A stretch of 64,000 nucleotides of DNA from JANQQC01 sp965262255 (GCA_965262255.1 OZ253505.1:1984001-2048000), one strand, 5' to 3'. Positions 9,187-18,807 are shown, counted from the stretch's first letter. Numbers and translations are program-made. Notes: a model not told the origin generated them from the sequence alone.

Positions 9187-10491
9187 ATGCGCGTTGCGAT
9201 GATTGGAACGGGTTATGTGGGACTGGTATCGGGAGCTTGTTTCGCTGACTTCGGTCACATAGTTACATGTGTGGACAAGGATGCCGCAAAAATTGAGCAT
9301 CTTGCCAAAGGTGAAATCCCAATTTTTGAACCTGGATTAAAGAAACTTGTTCAGAAAAACGTAGCCGACGGAAGATTATATTTTTCGGTGGAAGCCAATT
9401 CCGCTGTGAAAGACGCTGATGCGGTATTTATTGCCGTTGGAACGCCGTCACGCCGCGGTGATGGTCATGCTGATTTGTCGTATGTATATGCAGCTGTAAA
9501 AGAAATTGCACAGCTCATTGATGGTTTCACCGTTATCGTAACGAAGTCGACGGTTCCGGTCGGAACAGGTGATCAAGTAGAAGCAATTTTAAGAGAACAA
9601 AGACCTGACGGCGACTTTGCAGTGGTGTCGAATCCGGAGTTTTTGCGAGAGGGAGCAGCGATCAAGGACTTCAAAATACCTGATCGAATTGTGGTGGGGA
9701 CAGACGATGAGCGGGCTCAAGAGGTCATGAGAGAAATTTACAGACCTTTGTTTATCAACGAAACTCCAATTTTGTTTACCGATCGGCGGACATCAGAACT
9801 CATAAAGTATGCGGCCAACACTTTTTTGGCGACAAAAATTACATTCATTAATGAAATTGCTGATTTGTGTGAGGTTGTTGGAGCGAACGTTCAGGAAGTT
9901 GCGCGCGGTATTGGGTTGGACAATAGAATAGGAAGCAAGTTTCTGCATGCAGGTCCTGGTTATGGAGGATCGTGTTTTCCTAAAGACACACTTGCGTTAA
10001 GTAAAACGGCTCGAGATCACGGTATGCCAGTACGGATCGTCGATACCGTGGTTCAGGTGAATGAAGAGCGTAAGAAGACGATGTCAAATAAAATCATCGC
10101 GGCTTTGGGCGGTAACATCGGCGGTAAAACCATTGCCTTGCTTGGGCTAGCTTTTAAGCAAAATACAGATGACATGAGAGATGCTCCAAGCCTAGAGATT
10201 GTGCCAGCACTGCAGCTGGCGGGGGCGACGATCCGGGCATTTGATCCGGAATCAATGAACGAAGCGAGAAAATTTTTTGACGACGTTGTTTATTGTGACG
10301 GGCCTTATCACGCTGTTGAAGGGGCAGATGCATTGGTATTGGTGACGGAGTGGGATCAATTTCGAGCGCTTGATATGGACAGAGTTAAAGATTCTCTTAG
10401 GGGAAATGTAGTCGTTGATTTACGAAATCTATACGACTTAGCGAGTATGAGACAAAAAGGATTTGCTTATACGTCGATCGGTCGCGTTTAG
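9187..10491 (+). CDS. ugd: UDP-glucose 6-dehydrogenase
   Basis: A 434-residue NAD-dependent dehydrogenase that oxidises UDP-glucose to UDP-glucuronate in two steps. The N-terminal Rossmann motif GTGYVGLVSGACF is at 7-19; GTPSRRGDGHADL near 85-97; the catalytic cysteine is C263 in GPGYGGSCFPKDT; and the C-terminal NAD-like domain starts near 310 with ALLGLAFKQNTDDMRDAPS. It follows the phosphohexomutase by about 108 bp on the same strand, forming a polysaccharide-precursor pair. Confidence 0.96.
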   Translation: MRVAMIGTGYVGLVSGACFADFGHIVTCVDKDAAKIEHLAKGEIPIFEPGLKKLVQKNVADGRLYFSVEANSAVKDADAVFIAVGTPSRRGDGHADLSYVYAAVKEIAQLIDGFTVIVTKSTVPVGTGDQVEAILREQRPDGDFAVVSNPEFLREGAAIKDFKIPDRIVVGTDDERAQEVMREIYRPLFINETPILFTDRRTSELIKYAANTFLATKITFINEIADLCEVVGANVQEVARGIGLDNRIGSKFLHAGPGYGGSCFPKDTLALSKTARDHGMPVRIVDTVVQVNEERKKTMSNKIIAALGGNIGGKTIALLGLAFKQNTDDMRDAPSLEIVPALQLAGATIRAFDPESMNEARKFFDDVVYCDGPYHAVEGADALVLVTEWDQFRALDMDRVKDSLRGNVVVDLRNLYDLASMRQKGFAYTSIGRV

Positions 10492-10529
10492 TTTCAGTCT
10501 ATAGATTGTGTTTCTTGAGAAGTTCAAAA

Positions 10530-11426
10530 TTAAGCACGTGGATGGGCTTTCTCGTGAATCTTCTTTAGATGTTCTGAGGTGACCGAAGTATAGATTTGCG
10601 TTGTAGAAAGGCTTTTGTGTCCCAAAAGTGTTTGAAGAGACCGCAGGTCAGCTCCGTTCTCAAGTAAGTGCGTAGCGAATGCGTGTCTCAGAGCGTGAGG
10701 CGTAGCAGTATCAGGAAGTCCCAAGAATCCACGCAATTTTTGAACTTGAAGTTGGATAATTCTTGGACTCAGGGGGCCTCCCCGAGCTCCTCTAAACAGT
10801 GCATGAGTTTGAGAAACACCGAACGGGCATAATTTTGCATATGTATCAATCGCTTCACGAACGACAGGAATAAGAGGAACGATTCGTACTTTTCCACCTT
10901 TGCCCGTTACTCTGAGCAATTTTGGCGCTGGAACGTGAGTTCCGTTTAGGCTCAAAGCCTCAGATATCCTTAAACCGCCCCCATAGAGGAGTGATAACAC
11001 TGCTACGTCCCGTACCCCAATCCATGTTTCCTCTTGAACGTTTTCTGCTTCAGATAAAATTTCTTTCGCCGCAACTTTAGATACTGGTCGCGGAAGTTTG
11101 TTTTTTCGAGTTCGTCCCTGTACGTAACCGATGTCAGCGTTCTCTACTGAATGAGCTCGGGCGAGCCAGCGATAAAACATTTTGATGGAGGATAATCCGC
11201 GGGCAACTGAGCTATCTGATTTTCCTTGTTTCCTGCGAGAAGCTAGAAACGCCCGAATATCCATAGCTTTAAGTTTTGAAAAGTCATTAAGTTTTGGTGA
11301 TTCGCCTAAATGTTCAATCAGAAAATCGTGGAAGATTCCGAGGTCACGTCCATAGGCGAGAACAGTGTTCTGAGCCATTCGGCGCTCTGACGTGAGGTAA
11401 GTAAGGAAGGCGTTTATCAGTTCCAT
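10530..11426 (-). CDS. xerC: Tyrosine recombinase XerC
   Basis: A 298-residue tyrosine recombinase with an N-terminal SAM-like domain (about 1-90) and a catalytic domain. The catalytic residues are visible: Arg in GGGLRISEALSL, Lys in VTGKGGKVRIVPL, H-x-x-R in HALRHAFATHLL, His in LLGHKSLSTTQ and Tyr in IYTSV. The segment LFRGARGGPLSPRIIQ and the C-terminus KAHPRA match the XerC lineage of alphaproteobacteria, which with XerD resolves chromosome dimers at dif. It is probably a core gene, not an island integrase. It converges with ugd; stop codons are about 38 bp apart. Confidence 0.88.
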   Translation of the reverse strand: MELINAFLTYLTSERRMAQNTVLAYGRDLGIFHDFLIEHLGESPKLNDFSKLKAMDIRAFLASRRKQGKSDSSVARGLSSIKMFYRWLARAHSVENADIGYVQGRTRKNKLPRPVSKVAAKEILSEAENVQEETWIGVRDVAVLSLLYGGGLRISEALSLNGTHVPAPKLLRVTGKGGKVRIVPLIPVVREAIDTYAKLCPFGVSQTHALFRGARGGPLSPRIIQLQVQKLRGFLGLPDTATPHALRHAFATHLLENGADLRSLQTLLGHKSLSTTQIYTSVTSEHLKKIHEKAHPRA

Positions 11427-11581
11427 GTGTTTATTCTAGCACGACCATTAGACTGGTTTAAGATTGCGATGTAATAGTGAAGTCGAACGTATTGGCAAGT
11501 TAAAGTTTAGAGAAATCGTTTAAGGCAGTCTTTCTGGAATTGTCTATACTCGTGCGATCAACAGTCGGAGATGATCAAATT

Positions 11582-11758
11582 CTAACAGTCGGTAATTTGG
11601 ACTAGGATTATGAGTCCAAGTATAATTTGTCCTACAAGCATTAACACCAAGGAGAACACAGCGCCAAATGCCCTATAATCTAACATCGAAAAATCAGAAA
11701 AAGTAGTAATTCCAAAACGAGCTCCTATATTGATAAAAAGAGGTACAATATACGATTT
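11582..11758 (-). pseudogene. Membrane-protein 3' remnant between xerC and an XRE gene
   Basis: This 446-bp gap (11427-11872) has no intact gene. On the minus strand, a frame open from 11758 to a TAG at 11582 encodes 58 residues with a strongly hydrophobic segment (AFGAVFSLVLMLVGQ then IILGLIILVQ), but no start codon with a ribosome site. I read it as the C-terminal stub of a membrane protein, perhaps cut when the XRE/ImmA gene region was inserted. Family not recognised. The rest of the gap shows nothing I can name. Confidence 0.25.
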
Positions 11759-11872
11759 CTATCCGGTTCGTCAGCCTAAGACCGTATTATAAATCGTCTC
11801 AAAAATATCGGTATATTGCTTGAGAGAGGTTCGCTCTCAAGTTGGCTTGACTTTGTCATTGGAGGCACAGCG

Positions 11873-12991
11873 ATGAACACGCTTGTTGACAATTTTGCTG
11901 CTCACCCTGGAGTTTTTATTCTGGAGGAAATTGAGGCCAGAGGTTGGTCTCTGAGAAACCTTGCTTTCGTTCTTGGTAGACCTGAAAAGTTCTTAAATCA
12001 AATACTGTCAGGAAAAGCGAGCATCACACCTGAACTGGCTAGGAAGCTCTCGAAAGTATTCGGTGTTTCAGTGGATTTGTTCCTCAACCTTCAGAACAGC
12101 TACGATTTATCTACTTCGAAGATATTAGAAGCAAATGCTAAAAGAATAGCAAGGCTTCAGAGTCCTTACCCCGTTAGTGAGATGATTAGCAGAGGTTGGT
12201 TGAGAATTTCGGAACACGATTCGCTGGAATTAGAATTGGCTCATTTTCTAGAGGTTTCGAATGTAAATCAACTTTCGCAAATTTCTGCATGTCATGGAGC
12301 AAAGAGTGCACAGTTTTCGGACACTTGTACTTCGCAGCTTGCTTGGCTATGTAGGGTTCGCCAATTAGCAAGGACGATAGCGGCGCCAAAGTTCTCGAAG
12401 CAAAGTCTGCGCAATACGTTACCTTTATTGCGAGACGTTATGGAGGAAACTGAACAAGTTCAGTTTGTTCCGGAACTACTTGAGAAGTGTGGTGTTCGAC
12501 TGGTTATCGTCGAAAGATTGAAAGGATTAAAATTTTGCGGTGTAACGTCTTGGTTGTCAAAGACCGAACCTGTCATCGGCCTGACAACTCGTTTCGATCG
12601 AATAGATAATTTCTGGTTCGTATTAAGACATACAATAGAGCACGTATTACGTGGACACGGATACAAAAAGCCATGCTTTGATGGGGATCGTGAGCTCGAT
12701 GTTGACGGAAACGTTGAGGAGGAAGACCGAATTGCAAACCAAGCGAGCCTCGATTTCAGTATTCCGAGCGATGAGTTCAACGTGTTTATTTCTAAATATG
12801 AATCTAGAATAACTCGTTCAGAAATTTTAGCGTTCGCGAAAGAAAAGCGAGTTCATCCCGGCATAGTCGCTGGGCGCGTTCAAAACTACCTGAATCGTCA
12901 GGATGTATTTAACGATCTAAAAAGTAAATATAGGCAAAAACTTGTACAGAATTATGTCTACGACGGATGGGGAGTGATACCACCAGTTTGA
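11873..12991 (+). CDS. XRE-family regulator with ImmA/IrrE-like domain (degenerate zinc motif)
   Basis: About 372 residues from the ATG at 11873; the region upstream to 11816 looks non-coding. The N-terminal HTH (about 15-75) is HigA-like: WSLRNLAFVLGRPEKFLNQILSG. The C-terminal part resembles the COG2856/ImmA peptidase domain, but the HExxH site reads H-T-I-E-H, with the catalytic Glu position changed to Thr. The C-terminus has the family's HPGIVAGRVQNYLNR. Such proteins act as antitoxins or repressors, and some cleave repressors. No toxin gene adjoins. Its 3' end is part of a segmental duplication seen again near 14,690-14,810. Confidence 0.75.
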   Translation: MNTLVDNFAAHPGVFILEEIEARGWSLRNLAFVLGRPEKFLNQILSGKASITPELARKLSKVFGVSVDLFLNLQNSYDLSTSKILEANAKRIARLQSPYPVSEMISRGWLRISEHDSLELELAHFLEVSNVNQLSQISACHGAKSAQFSDTCTSQLAWLCRVRQLARTIAAPKFSKQSLRNTLPLLRDVMEETEQVQFVPELLEKCGVRLVIVERLKGLKFCGVTSWLSKTEPVIGLTTRFDRIDNFWFVLRHTIEHVLRGHGYKKPCFDGDRELDVDGNVEEEDRIANQASLDFSIPSDEFNVFISKYESRITRSEILAFAKEKRVHPGIVAGRVQNYLNRQDVFNDLKSKYRQKLVQNYVYDGWGVIPPV

Positions 12992-13195
12992 ATTTCGTGA
13001 TTACGCGACAGGTTTATTCTTTGGGTGAAATAGTGTAGTCGACTATTCCTCCAAAGATAGTTGTTGGAACCTTTACGTTTTCGAGTTCGGTTTGGGATAT
13101 GGTTATTGGATTTTGAACATAAGGTTGGGATCAGCTTGTGCCTTTCCTTCAAGCGTTCCTACAACATATTCCTCACTGAACGTATAAGATTTTGA
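12866..13195. repeat. Left copy of diverged segmental duplication
   Basis: This stretch holds the last codons of the XRE/ImmA gene followed by a degraded copy of the 3' end of the amidohydrolase gene (minus-strand sense). It aligns colinearly with about 14,690-15,020. Shared blocks include GTTCAAAACT, CCAGTTTGAATTTC, GAACCTTTACGTTT, GAGTTCGGTTTGGG and CAAGCGTTCCTACAACAT, with many substitutions and small gaps between them. No reading frame survives in the amidohydrolase part. It explains the otherwise geneless 12,992-13,339 gap; the remainder of that gap is the ATPase promoter region. Confidence 0.85.
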
Positions 13196-13339
13196 AGATC
13201 ACTTTAAACGGGTTGGAAATATTTTTCAGGCATAATATTTAGGTATAAGAATAACCGTAGAGCAAAAGTCGAGCCGAAGATACTTGGTTTGCCATCCGGT
13301 GTCTCATAGAGACGGTGATTCCTAGAATGGAGGATAAGA

Positions 13340-14608
13340 ATGCTAGTTCATTTTTCTGTTGAGAACTTCCGTGGTTTTCGTGAACGACAAAATTTTTCAA
13401 TGGTGAGTCACATACTGCCAAGGAAGAATAGTTACTTCGAACGTTCGGTAGATACCGGATTTTCGGTCGCACCGCAATTGAACTATCAAGCCTGTTTATT
13501 TGGTGCCAATGGAGCAGGAAAATCAGCATTTGTTGATGCTGTAAGGTTTATGACCAGTTTCGTTGCAAATTCTGTTCAAAGCACACGGAGGAATGGGATA
13601 GCGAGTGAACAGTTCATTTATAGCGAAGAATGGAGGAACAAACCCTCTAAATTCGAGATTGCGTTTATTATTGATGACACTCTTTACCATTATGGGTTTG
13701 CGATTTCACGGGAAAGAATAGAAGAGGAGTGGTTGACAGCTCGTCCAAGGTCAACAGGGCGATTACGGCAACTGTTCGACCGGTTCTACGATGACAATTC
13801 AAATCAATATGAATGGGACGTTAATTCAACTTACGTGAAAGGGGAACGTGGATATTGGCGTTCCCAAACGCGACCTGACGCTTTGTTTTTGACAACAGCA
13901 GTACAGTTTGACGGTGGCATTCTCAAGGAGGCCTATGAGTGGCTAGTTGGAAGATGCAAATTTATCGATGGAGTGGAGGAATATAACAAGAAACTTACTT
14001 CGGGCTTACTGGTCAACCATGAAAAAAAGTCTAAAATTATCAGTCTATTGAGTCATCTTGGTATAGATCTCTTGGATATCAGTGTGGAGGAAACTGATCC
14101 TATAAAAGAGCCAGAATTTTTGAGTTTGCCTAAAACCGTTCAAGATGTGGTTCTTGAGAATCTCCAAGAAACGAAAAATTTTCAAGTAGAATTTGTTCGG
14201 TCAAGTAATGATAAGAAGCCGGTAAGTTTAAGACTCGAGAGAGAATCGCGAGGCACACAGGTAATATTTGGATTGGTGGGTCCGTTTCTGGATGTTTTAG
14301 AGAATGGATACTCGGTTTTTGCCGATAACTTAGGAGCTGATTTGCACCCTTTGGCCTTGCGAAAACTAGTATCAATGTTCACTGATCAAGAAATCAACCA
14401 GAACAATGCTCAAATAATTTTTACAACCCATGATGTCACGGTAACGCAAGACAGAGTTATTGAGGACGAAGACATTTGGCTTTTACAGAGGAAGGCCGAT
14501 TTAGCGACATCCCTTTACCCGCTAACTGATTTTAAGAATTATGAAATGGGATCGTTTGACAAGAAATATTTGCAGGGTCTCTTTGGCGCTGTCCCTATAA
14601 TTTTTTAG
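13340..14608 (+). CDS. RloA-like AAA ATPase (AAA_15/AAA_21 family)
   Basis: A 422-residue SMC-like ATPase of the kind found in anti-phage and abortive-infection loci. Walker A is GANGAGKS at 55-62, ESRGTQVIFGL near 300 is the ABC-type signature region, and FTTHD near 360 is the switch histidine segment. The C-terminus (YLQGLFGAVPIIF) matches the RloA type, which usually precedes an RloB-like nuclease; none follows here. The Walker B region reads V-F-A-D-N-L-G-A-D-L-H-P where relatives have DEL/DEF, so the catalytic glutamate is replaced by asparagine. GGAGG lies just upstream of the ATG. The gene sits between two copies of a diverged duplication. Confidence 0.85.
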   Translation: MLVHFSVENFRGFRERQNFSMVSHILPRKNSYFERSVDTGFSVAPQLNYQACLFGANGAGKSAFVDAVRFMTSFVANSVQSTRRNGIASEQFIYSEEWRNKPSKFEIAFIIDDTLYHYGFAISRERIEEEWLTARPRSTGRLRQLFDRFYDDNSNQYEWDVNSTYVKGERGYWRSQTRPDALFLTTAVQFDGGILKEAYEWLVGRCKFIDGVEEYNKKLTSGLLVNHEKKSKIISLLSHLGIDLLDISVEETDPIKEPEFLSLPKTVQDVVLENLQETKNFQVEFVRSSNDKKPVSLRLERESRGTQVIFGLVGPFLDVLENGYSVFADNLGADLHPLALRKLVSMFTDQEINQNNAQIIFTTHDVTVTQDRVIEDEDIWLLQRKADLATSLYPLTDFKNYEMGSFDKKYLQGLFGAVPIIF

Positions 14609-14689
14609 GAAGGTTGAGCTTTGAAAGGGAAAATCACCTCTAAAACCTCACGACAATACTAGAGTCAAATGACTAGAAAGTACAAGATT

Positions 14690-15020
14690 GTAAGGGGAAG
14701 CGTTCAAAACTGCCGAAGTCTTTGGAATGTCGTAAACCTTTTAAACAGCAAATCTGCCAAAATTTATACAAAACTCCGTCTAGGGTCGAAGGGAAGTGAC
14801 CGCCAGTTTGAATTTCTAGATTCCGAAATTAGTTTATTCATCGATTGAAAAAGGGTAGACGACATTTCCTCCAATTACTGTTTTGAGAACCTTTACGTTT
14901 CCGAGTTCGGTTTGGGCAATGGTTCTTGGATCTTCTGACAAAACTATAAAATCAGCGCGTTTGTTTACTTCAAGCGTTCCTACAACATCTTCCTCACCGA
15001 ATGCATAAGCGTTTGCCGCA
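14690..15020. repeat. Right copy of diverged segmental duplication
   Basis: The non-coding 14,690-14,810 is a decayed copy of the 3' end of the XRE/ImmA gene, with internal stops; it then runs into the intact 3' end of the amidohydrolase gene. It matches 12,866-13,195 in order and orientation, so each flank carries one intact and one decayed gene end. The ATPase lies between the copies. No transposase, integrase or long terminal inverted repeats are present in the interval. Confidence 0.85.
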
Positions 15021-16495
15021 GTAAAGGCTGTCAAAGCCTCCTCAACGGATATTTTCTGTTCAGGAATCCACCCCTCTGGATTTGCGCCGTCTAAAGTTCG
15101 TCTCGTGACCGCGGCGTAAACTCCTTTCATTGGGGCGAGGGGTGCGACAGGCCAATCAGAACCAAAGGTCAAAATTCCGCCGGCGTCTAAAATCGAACGA
15201 AAAGCATAACTCGTGGAAAGTCGGCGTGGCCCTATCCGTTTTTCCGCCCAGCGCCCGTCATCAATAGCGTGGTAAGGATGCATTGAGGCAATAATCCCAG
15301 CGTCGGCTAGATTTTGAATGGCACCAGCCGTCGGATGCTGAAAGTGTTCAATTCGATACCTGCGGTCACGAATTTCGTCGCGAGCGATTTCTTTCATTGT
15401 TTCAATGACAGTATCTATTCCCCTATCTCCGATAGCATGAATAGACAATTCTAACCCAGCCTGATCAGCCTCCGACATAAGTGAACTTAGCTGCGAGGGC
15501 GAGTTTAACGGTAAACCTGTATTGTCCGGCTCGTCATCAAAAGGTTTATGCATCCAAGCCGTTCTTGCACCAAGCGATCCGTCGATAAATCCCTTGATCC
15601 CACCCCAAACTAGTTGATCATCGCCTCTGCCATTTTTATCGATACGTGTCGCCGCCTGTTCCCATGAGTCGATCGGTGTTGAAACATGCACGCGAATTTT
15701 CATCAACCCTCGTTTTTTCGCCATCTGGAAAACATCAAATAAGTTTGTTTCCCTAGGATACCCCGCAATCGCATGCACTTTGGTTAATCCCAAACTAAGG
15801 GCATGTTGTTGGGCTAGAGAAAACCTTTCCATCAGTTCGTCATCAGAAGGAGGCGGAATAACGGCTAGAACTAAGTTCAGGGCATTCCCCTTGAGTATTC
15901 CATTGGGTTCACCGTTGTCATCCCGCATGATCAAACCACCGTCCGGATCACGAGTAGCCTTGTTTATCCCTGCAATTCTTAGGGCCACAGAATTTGCCAA
16001 TGCCATGTGCCCGTCAATTCGGCTGATGAAGACGGGATGATCCGTGGTGACGTTATCAATCCAATCTTTATGCGGCAACTCGCCGCCCCAAAGAGTTTGA
16101 TCCCAATTTCCGTTTAGAATCCAGCGTCCTGATGGTTGTGTACCAGCGTAGTTCGCAACTTTCTTTTTGAACTGAGCGGGTGTTGGCACACTGCGGAGAT
16201 CAAGGCTTGCTAAACCAGCTCCTCCCTCCAAAAAGTGAACGTGATTATCCATAAACCCGGGCATAGTGAACTTACCGTCTAGGTTTATGACTTCTTTTCC
16301 AACTATGTGTGATGGTAACTCTTCCCCTACGAAGACGATGTTTCCACTATCGATTGCTAGAACTTTCGCAACCGGTGTGTTTGCTTTTCCTGTCCAGATG
16401 ACACCATTTAGGTATACGCTATCAACTTCATCGTTGCGCAAAGTTTGGCACGTAGCAAGGAGAAATACACTAAGGATGAAGAGAACAAAGCGCAT
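14834..16495 (-). CDS. Amidohydrolase family 3 lipoprotein (YtcJ-like)
   Basis: About 553 residues starting at the ATG at 16495, which opens a lipoprotein signal (MRFVLFILSVFLLATC); the upstream in-frame ATG at 16576 would bury it. It is a metal-dependent hydrolase of the YtcJ type. Metal ligands are visible as HVH in FMDNHVHFLEGG, His in SIHAIGDRGID, His in YRIEHFQHP and Asp in GSDWPVAPLAPM; a conserved lysine is in WGGIKGFIDGSLG. Substrate unknown; likely envelope-anchored amide or carbamate hydrolysis. Its 3' 190 bp are duplicated at 13,000-13,195. It is divergent from accA. Confidence 0.9.
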   Translation of the reverse strand: MRFVLFILSVFLLATCQTLRNDEVDSVYLNGVIWTGKANTPVAKVLAIDSGNIVFVGEELPSHIVGKEVINLDGKFTMPGFMDNHVHFLEGGAGLASLDLRSVPTPAQFKKKVANYAGTQPSGRWILNGNWDQTLWGGELPHKDWIDNVTTDHPVFISRIDGHMALANSVALRIAGINKATRDPDGGLIMRDDNGEPNGILKGNALNLVLAVIPPPSDDELMERFSLAQQHALSLGLTKVHAIAGYPRETNLFDVFQMAKKRGLMKIRVHVSTPIDSWEQAATRIDKNGRGDDQLVWGGIKGFIDGSLGARTAWMHKPFDDEPDNTGLPLNSPSQLSSLMSEADQAGLELSIHAIGDRGIDTVIETMKEIARDEIRDRRYRIEHFQHPTAGAIQNLADAGIIASMHPYHAIDDGRWAEKRIGPRRLSTSYAFRSILDAGGILTFGSDWPVAPLAPMKGVYAAVTRRTLDGANPEGWIPEQKISVEEALTAFTAANAYAFGEEDVVGTLEVNKRADFIVLSEDPRTIAQTELGNVKVLKTVIGGNVVYPFSIDE

Positions 16496-16675
16496 AATTA
16501 GTCGCTGACCAGAATGAGAATAGGTGACAGAAGAATAAATTCTCTTTTGTGGCACACATGAGAATAAACACGCCAATTCGGAACAAATGTATCAAACTTT
16601 GTGGCCGTTTTAGTGCATTTTCATTGTATACTTAATAATTTAGATTTATTGGTTCGTAACTTAACAGAAAATGCC

Positions 16676-17635
16676 ATGAATGCTGTCTATTTGGACTTCG
16701 AAAAACAGGTTGCAGAGTTCAATGCAAGAATTGCTGAACTCGAGAATATGGATCAGAGTCCTGACGGACCATCCATAAAGGAGGAGATTCAAAAGTTACG
16801 TCAGAAATCTGAGCGCCAACTGGTCGAACTGTACCAAAACCTTACACCTTGGCGAAAAACCCAAGTTGCTCGTCATGCTAGCAGACCCCATTTTACAGAC
16901 TATCTTGATAGCCTCATCAAAGATTACCAGCCACTTGCTGGCGATCGAACCTTTGGTAACGACCAAGCTATATTAGGCGGTCTTGGAACAATTTTCGATC
17001 AATCTGTAGTTGTTATTGGACAAGAGAAAGGTCGAACAACTCAGAATCGCGTTAAGCATAATTTTGGAATGGCGCGTCCCGAGGGATATAGAAAAGCCAT
17101 TCGATTAATGGATATGGCAGACAAGTTCAAACTGCCCGTGGTTAGTTTTGTCGACACGCCCGGTGCTTATCCTGGTAAAACTAGCGAAGAACGCGGGCAG
17201 GCTGAAGCGATAGCTCGCTCTACAGAACGTTGCTTGACACTTCAAGTTCCGATGGTTTCGTTGATCATTGGCGAAGGCGGCTCCGGCGGTGCGATTGCAA
17301 TCGCAGCTGCTAACCGTGTTTTAATGCTGGAACATTCGATTTATTCTGTCATTTCGCCAGAAGGATGTGCCTCAATTCTTTACCGGGACTCTGCTAAGGC
17401 AAAAGATGCAGCTGAGGCTATGAAAATTACTGCTGGCGACCTTTTGCGACTGAAAGTGGTCGATAAGATAGTCAAGGAGCCTGTTGGGGGAGCGCATCGA
17501 GACCAGCAATTGGCGATTGCCACAGCGGGAAAAGCGATAGCCGACGCGTTGAAGGAGCTAGAGTCCTTATCGCCGCAAGAACTGATCTTGCAACGACGTG
17601 AACGGTTTTATGCGATTGGGCGAGAAGGACTTTAA
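16676..17635 (+). CDS. accA: Acetyl-CoA carboxylase carboxyltransferase subunit alpha
   Basis: AccA catalyses, with AccD, transfer of the carboxyl group from biotin-BCCP to acetyl-CoA, the first step of fatty acid synthesis. The family start YLDFEKQVAEFNARIAEL supports the ATG at 16676 (319 residues) over the upstream in-frame start at 16601. Conserved blocks TPWRKTQVARHASRPH, FGMARPEGYRKAIRLM, DTPGAYPG, GEGGSGGAIAI and SVISPEGCASIL are all intact. It is a core gene; its stop overlaps that of the convergent epoxide hydrolase by 4 bp. Confidence 0.97.
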   Translation: MNAVYLDFEKQVAEFNARIAELENMDQSPDGPSIKEEIQKLRQKSERQLVELYQNLTPWRKTQVARHASRPHFTDYLDSLIKDYQPLAGDRTFGNDQAILGGLGTIFDQSVVVIGQEKGRTTQNRVKHNFGMARPEGYRKAIRLMDMADKFKLPVVSFVDTPGAYPGKTSEERGQAEAIARSTERCLTLQVPMVSLIIGEGGSGGAIAIAAANRVLMLEHSIYSVISPEGCASILYRDSAKAKDAAEAMKITAGDLLRLKVVDKIVKEPVGGAHRDQQLAIATAGKAIADALKELESLSPQELILQRRERFYAIGREGL

Positions 17636-18807
17636 TTGTATTTTCGGGCCCAAAGCCTGATATCGTCCACGAACTCTTTAGGACACTCCATTGCAGCAAA
17701 ATGGCCGCCTTTGTTCATCTCGGCCCAGTGGACTATGTTGTAAGCGCGGTCGCACCAACTTCTAGGCGGAGCAGTGTAAAGACTTTCGCCGGGGTAGTTC
17801 GCAAATGCTGTAGGCGTTTCGCATCTTTTTCCTTCAGGTAGGTTTATTCCGCCCTCCCTAAACAGGGCGTTGTAATACCATACGGATGTCGCGAACGCAT
17901 CGTTAACCAAGTAAATCATTACGTTGGTAAGTAGTTGGTCCATAGTATAAGTGCCGAGCATAGGTTTATCGCGTAAGTCACTCCACTGATTAAATTTTTC
18001 AAGAATCCAAGCTGCCTGCCCTAACGGAGAGTCCATAAGAGCCAAAGCGAGAGTTTGGGGTTTGGTCGCTTGCTGCATGAAATAGCTACCTTCGGCCTGC
18101 ATTGCCGCGGCAGTTGTTTCTAACCACTGTTTCTCTTCGTCGTTTTGAGGTGTGGCCGGCGTAGGTCTAAAGCCGATCATGTTGAGGTGAATGCCAGCAC
18201 AACCTCCGCCCTTGTCGGTTCCATGGTTATATCCGAGCCAAGAGGTTACCAAAGCTCCCCAATCTCCGCCTTGCGCTAAGTAACTTTCATATCTTAAACA
18301 TTCTTGCATCAATGTGTTCCACATTCTGGCTGTGGCTTTCTGTCCTATAGGAGATCGGGGTTTCCCGGACCAACCGTATCCGGGTAACGACGGAATAACG
18401 AGATCAAAGGCATCACTGGGATCACCGCCGTGCCGGGTCGGGAAAGCCAGTGGTCCGACAACATTCCAAAACTCGAAAACAGAGCCTGGCCAGCCGTGAG
18501 TTAGTAAAAGAGGTCGCCGACCGTCTGCTTCTCCGACAATGTGAAGAAAATGAATTTCTATTCCATCAATTTCGACTTTGTAATGTGGTCTAGAGTTTAG
18601 AATTTTTTCTTTGTCGCGCCAGTTATACTCGTTTACCCAGTAGTTCTGAATCTCCTTTAGAACTGGAGTAGACATACCGTAAGCCCATCCGCCTAGAGCT
18701 TGCTCGTCGATTGGTTCTGGAAACCATTGATACGCCTTTACTCGTTCGTGTATCCAGTCGAGCTTCTCGGGCGATGTGTTAATCACAAAAGGTTGTGGAA
18801 CATTCAT
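17632..18807 (-). CDS. Epoxide hydrolase family protein (EHN domain, alpha/beta hydrolase)
   Basis: About 391 residues from the ATG at 18807, which has a GGAG eight bases upstream; the ATG at 18822 has none. An N-terminal EHN domain (FVINTSPEKLDWIHERV) precedes an alpha/beta hydrolase core. The oxyanion motif is LLTHGWPGSVFEFW, the nucleophile aspartate is in QGGDWGALV, and the catalytic histidine is in KGGHFAAMECP. It resembles microsomal-type epoxide hydrolases and JH-epoxide-hydrolase relatives; the natural substrate is unknown. It lies tail-to-tail with accA and divergent from the alcohol dehydrogenase. Confidence 0.88.
   Translation of the reverse strand: MNVPQPFVINTSPEKLDWIHERVKAYQWFPEPIDEQALGGWAYGMSTPVLKEIQNYWVNEYNWRDKEKILNSRPHYKVEIDGIEIHFLHIVGEADGRRPLLLTHGWPGSVFEFWNVVGPLAFPTRHGGDPSDAFDLVIPSLPGYGWSGKPRSPIGQKATARMWNTLMQECLRYESYLAQGGDWGALVTSWLGYNHGTDKGGGCAGIHLNMIGFRPTPATPQNDEEKQWLETTAAAMQAEGSYFMQQATKPQTLALALMDSPLGQAAWILEKFNQWSDLRDKPMLGTYTMDQLLTNVMIYLVNDAFATSVWYYNALFREGGINLPEGKRCETPTAFANYPGESLYTAPPRSWCDRAYNIVHWAEMNKGGHFAAMECPKEFVDDIRLWARKYN

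Noticed and set aside
10530..11426. xerC as the integrase of the defence island
   Set aside because: Sequence signatures match chromosomal XerC, and it is 13 kb from the island among housekeeping genes.
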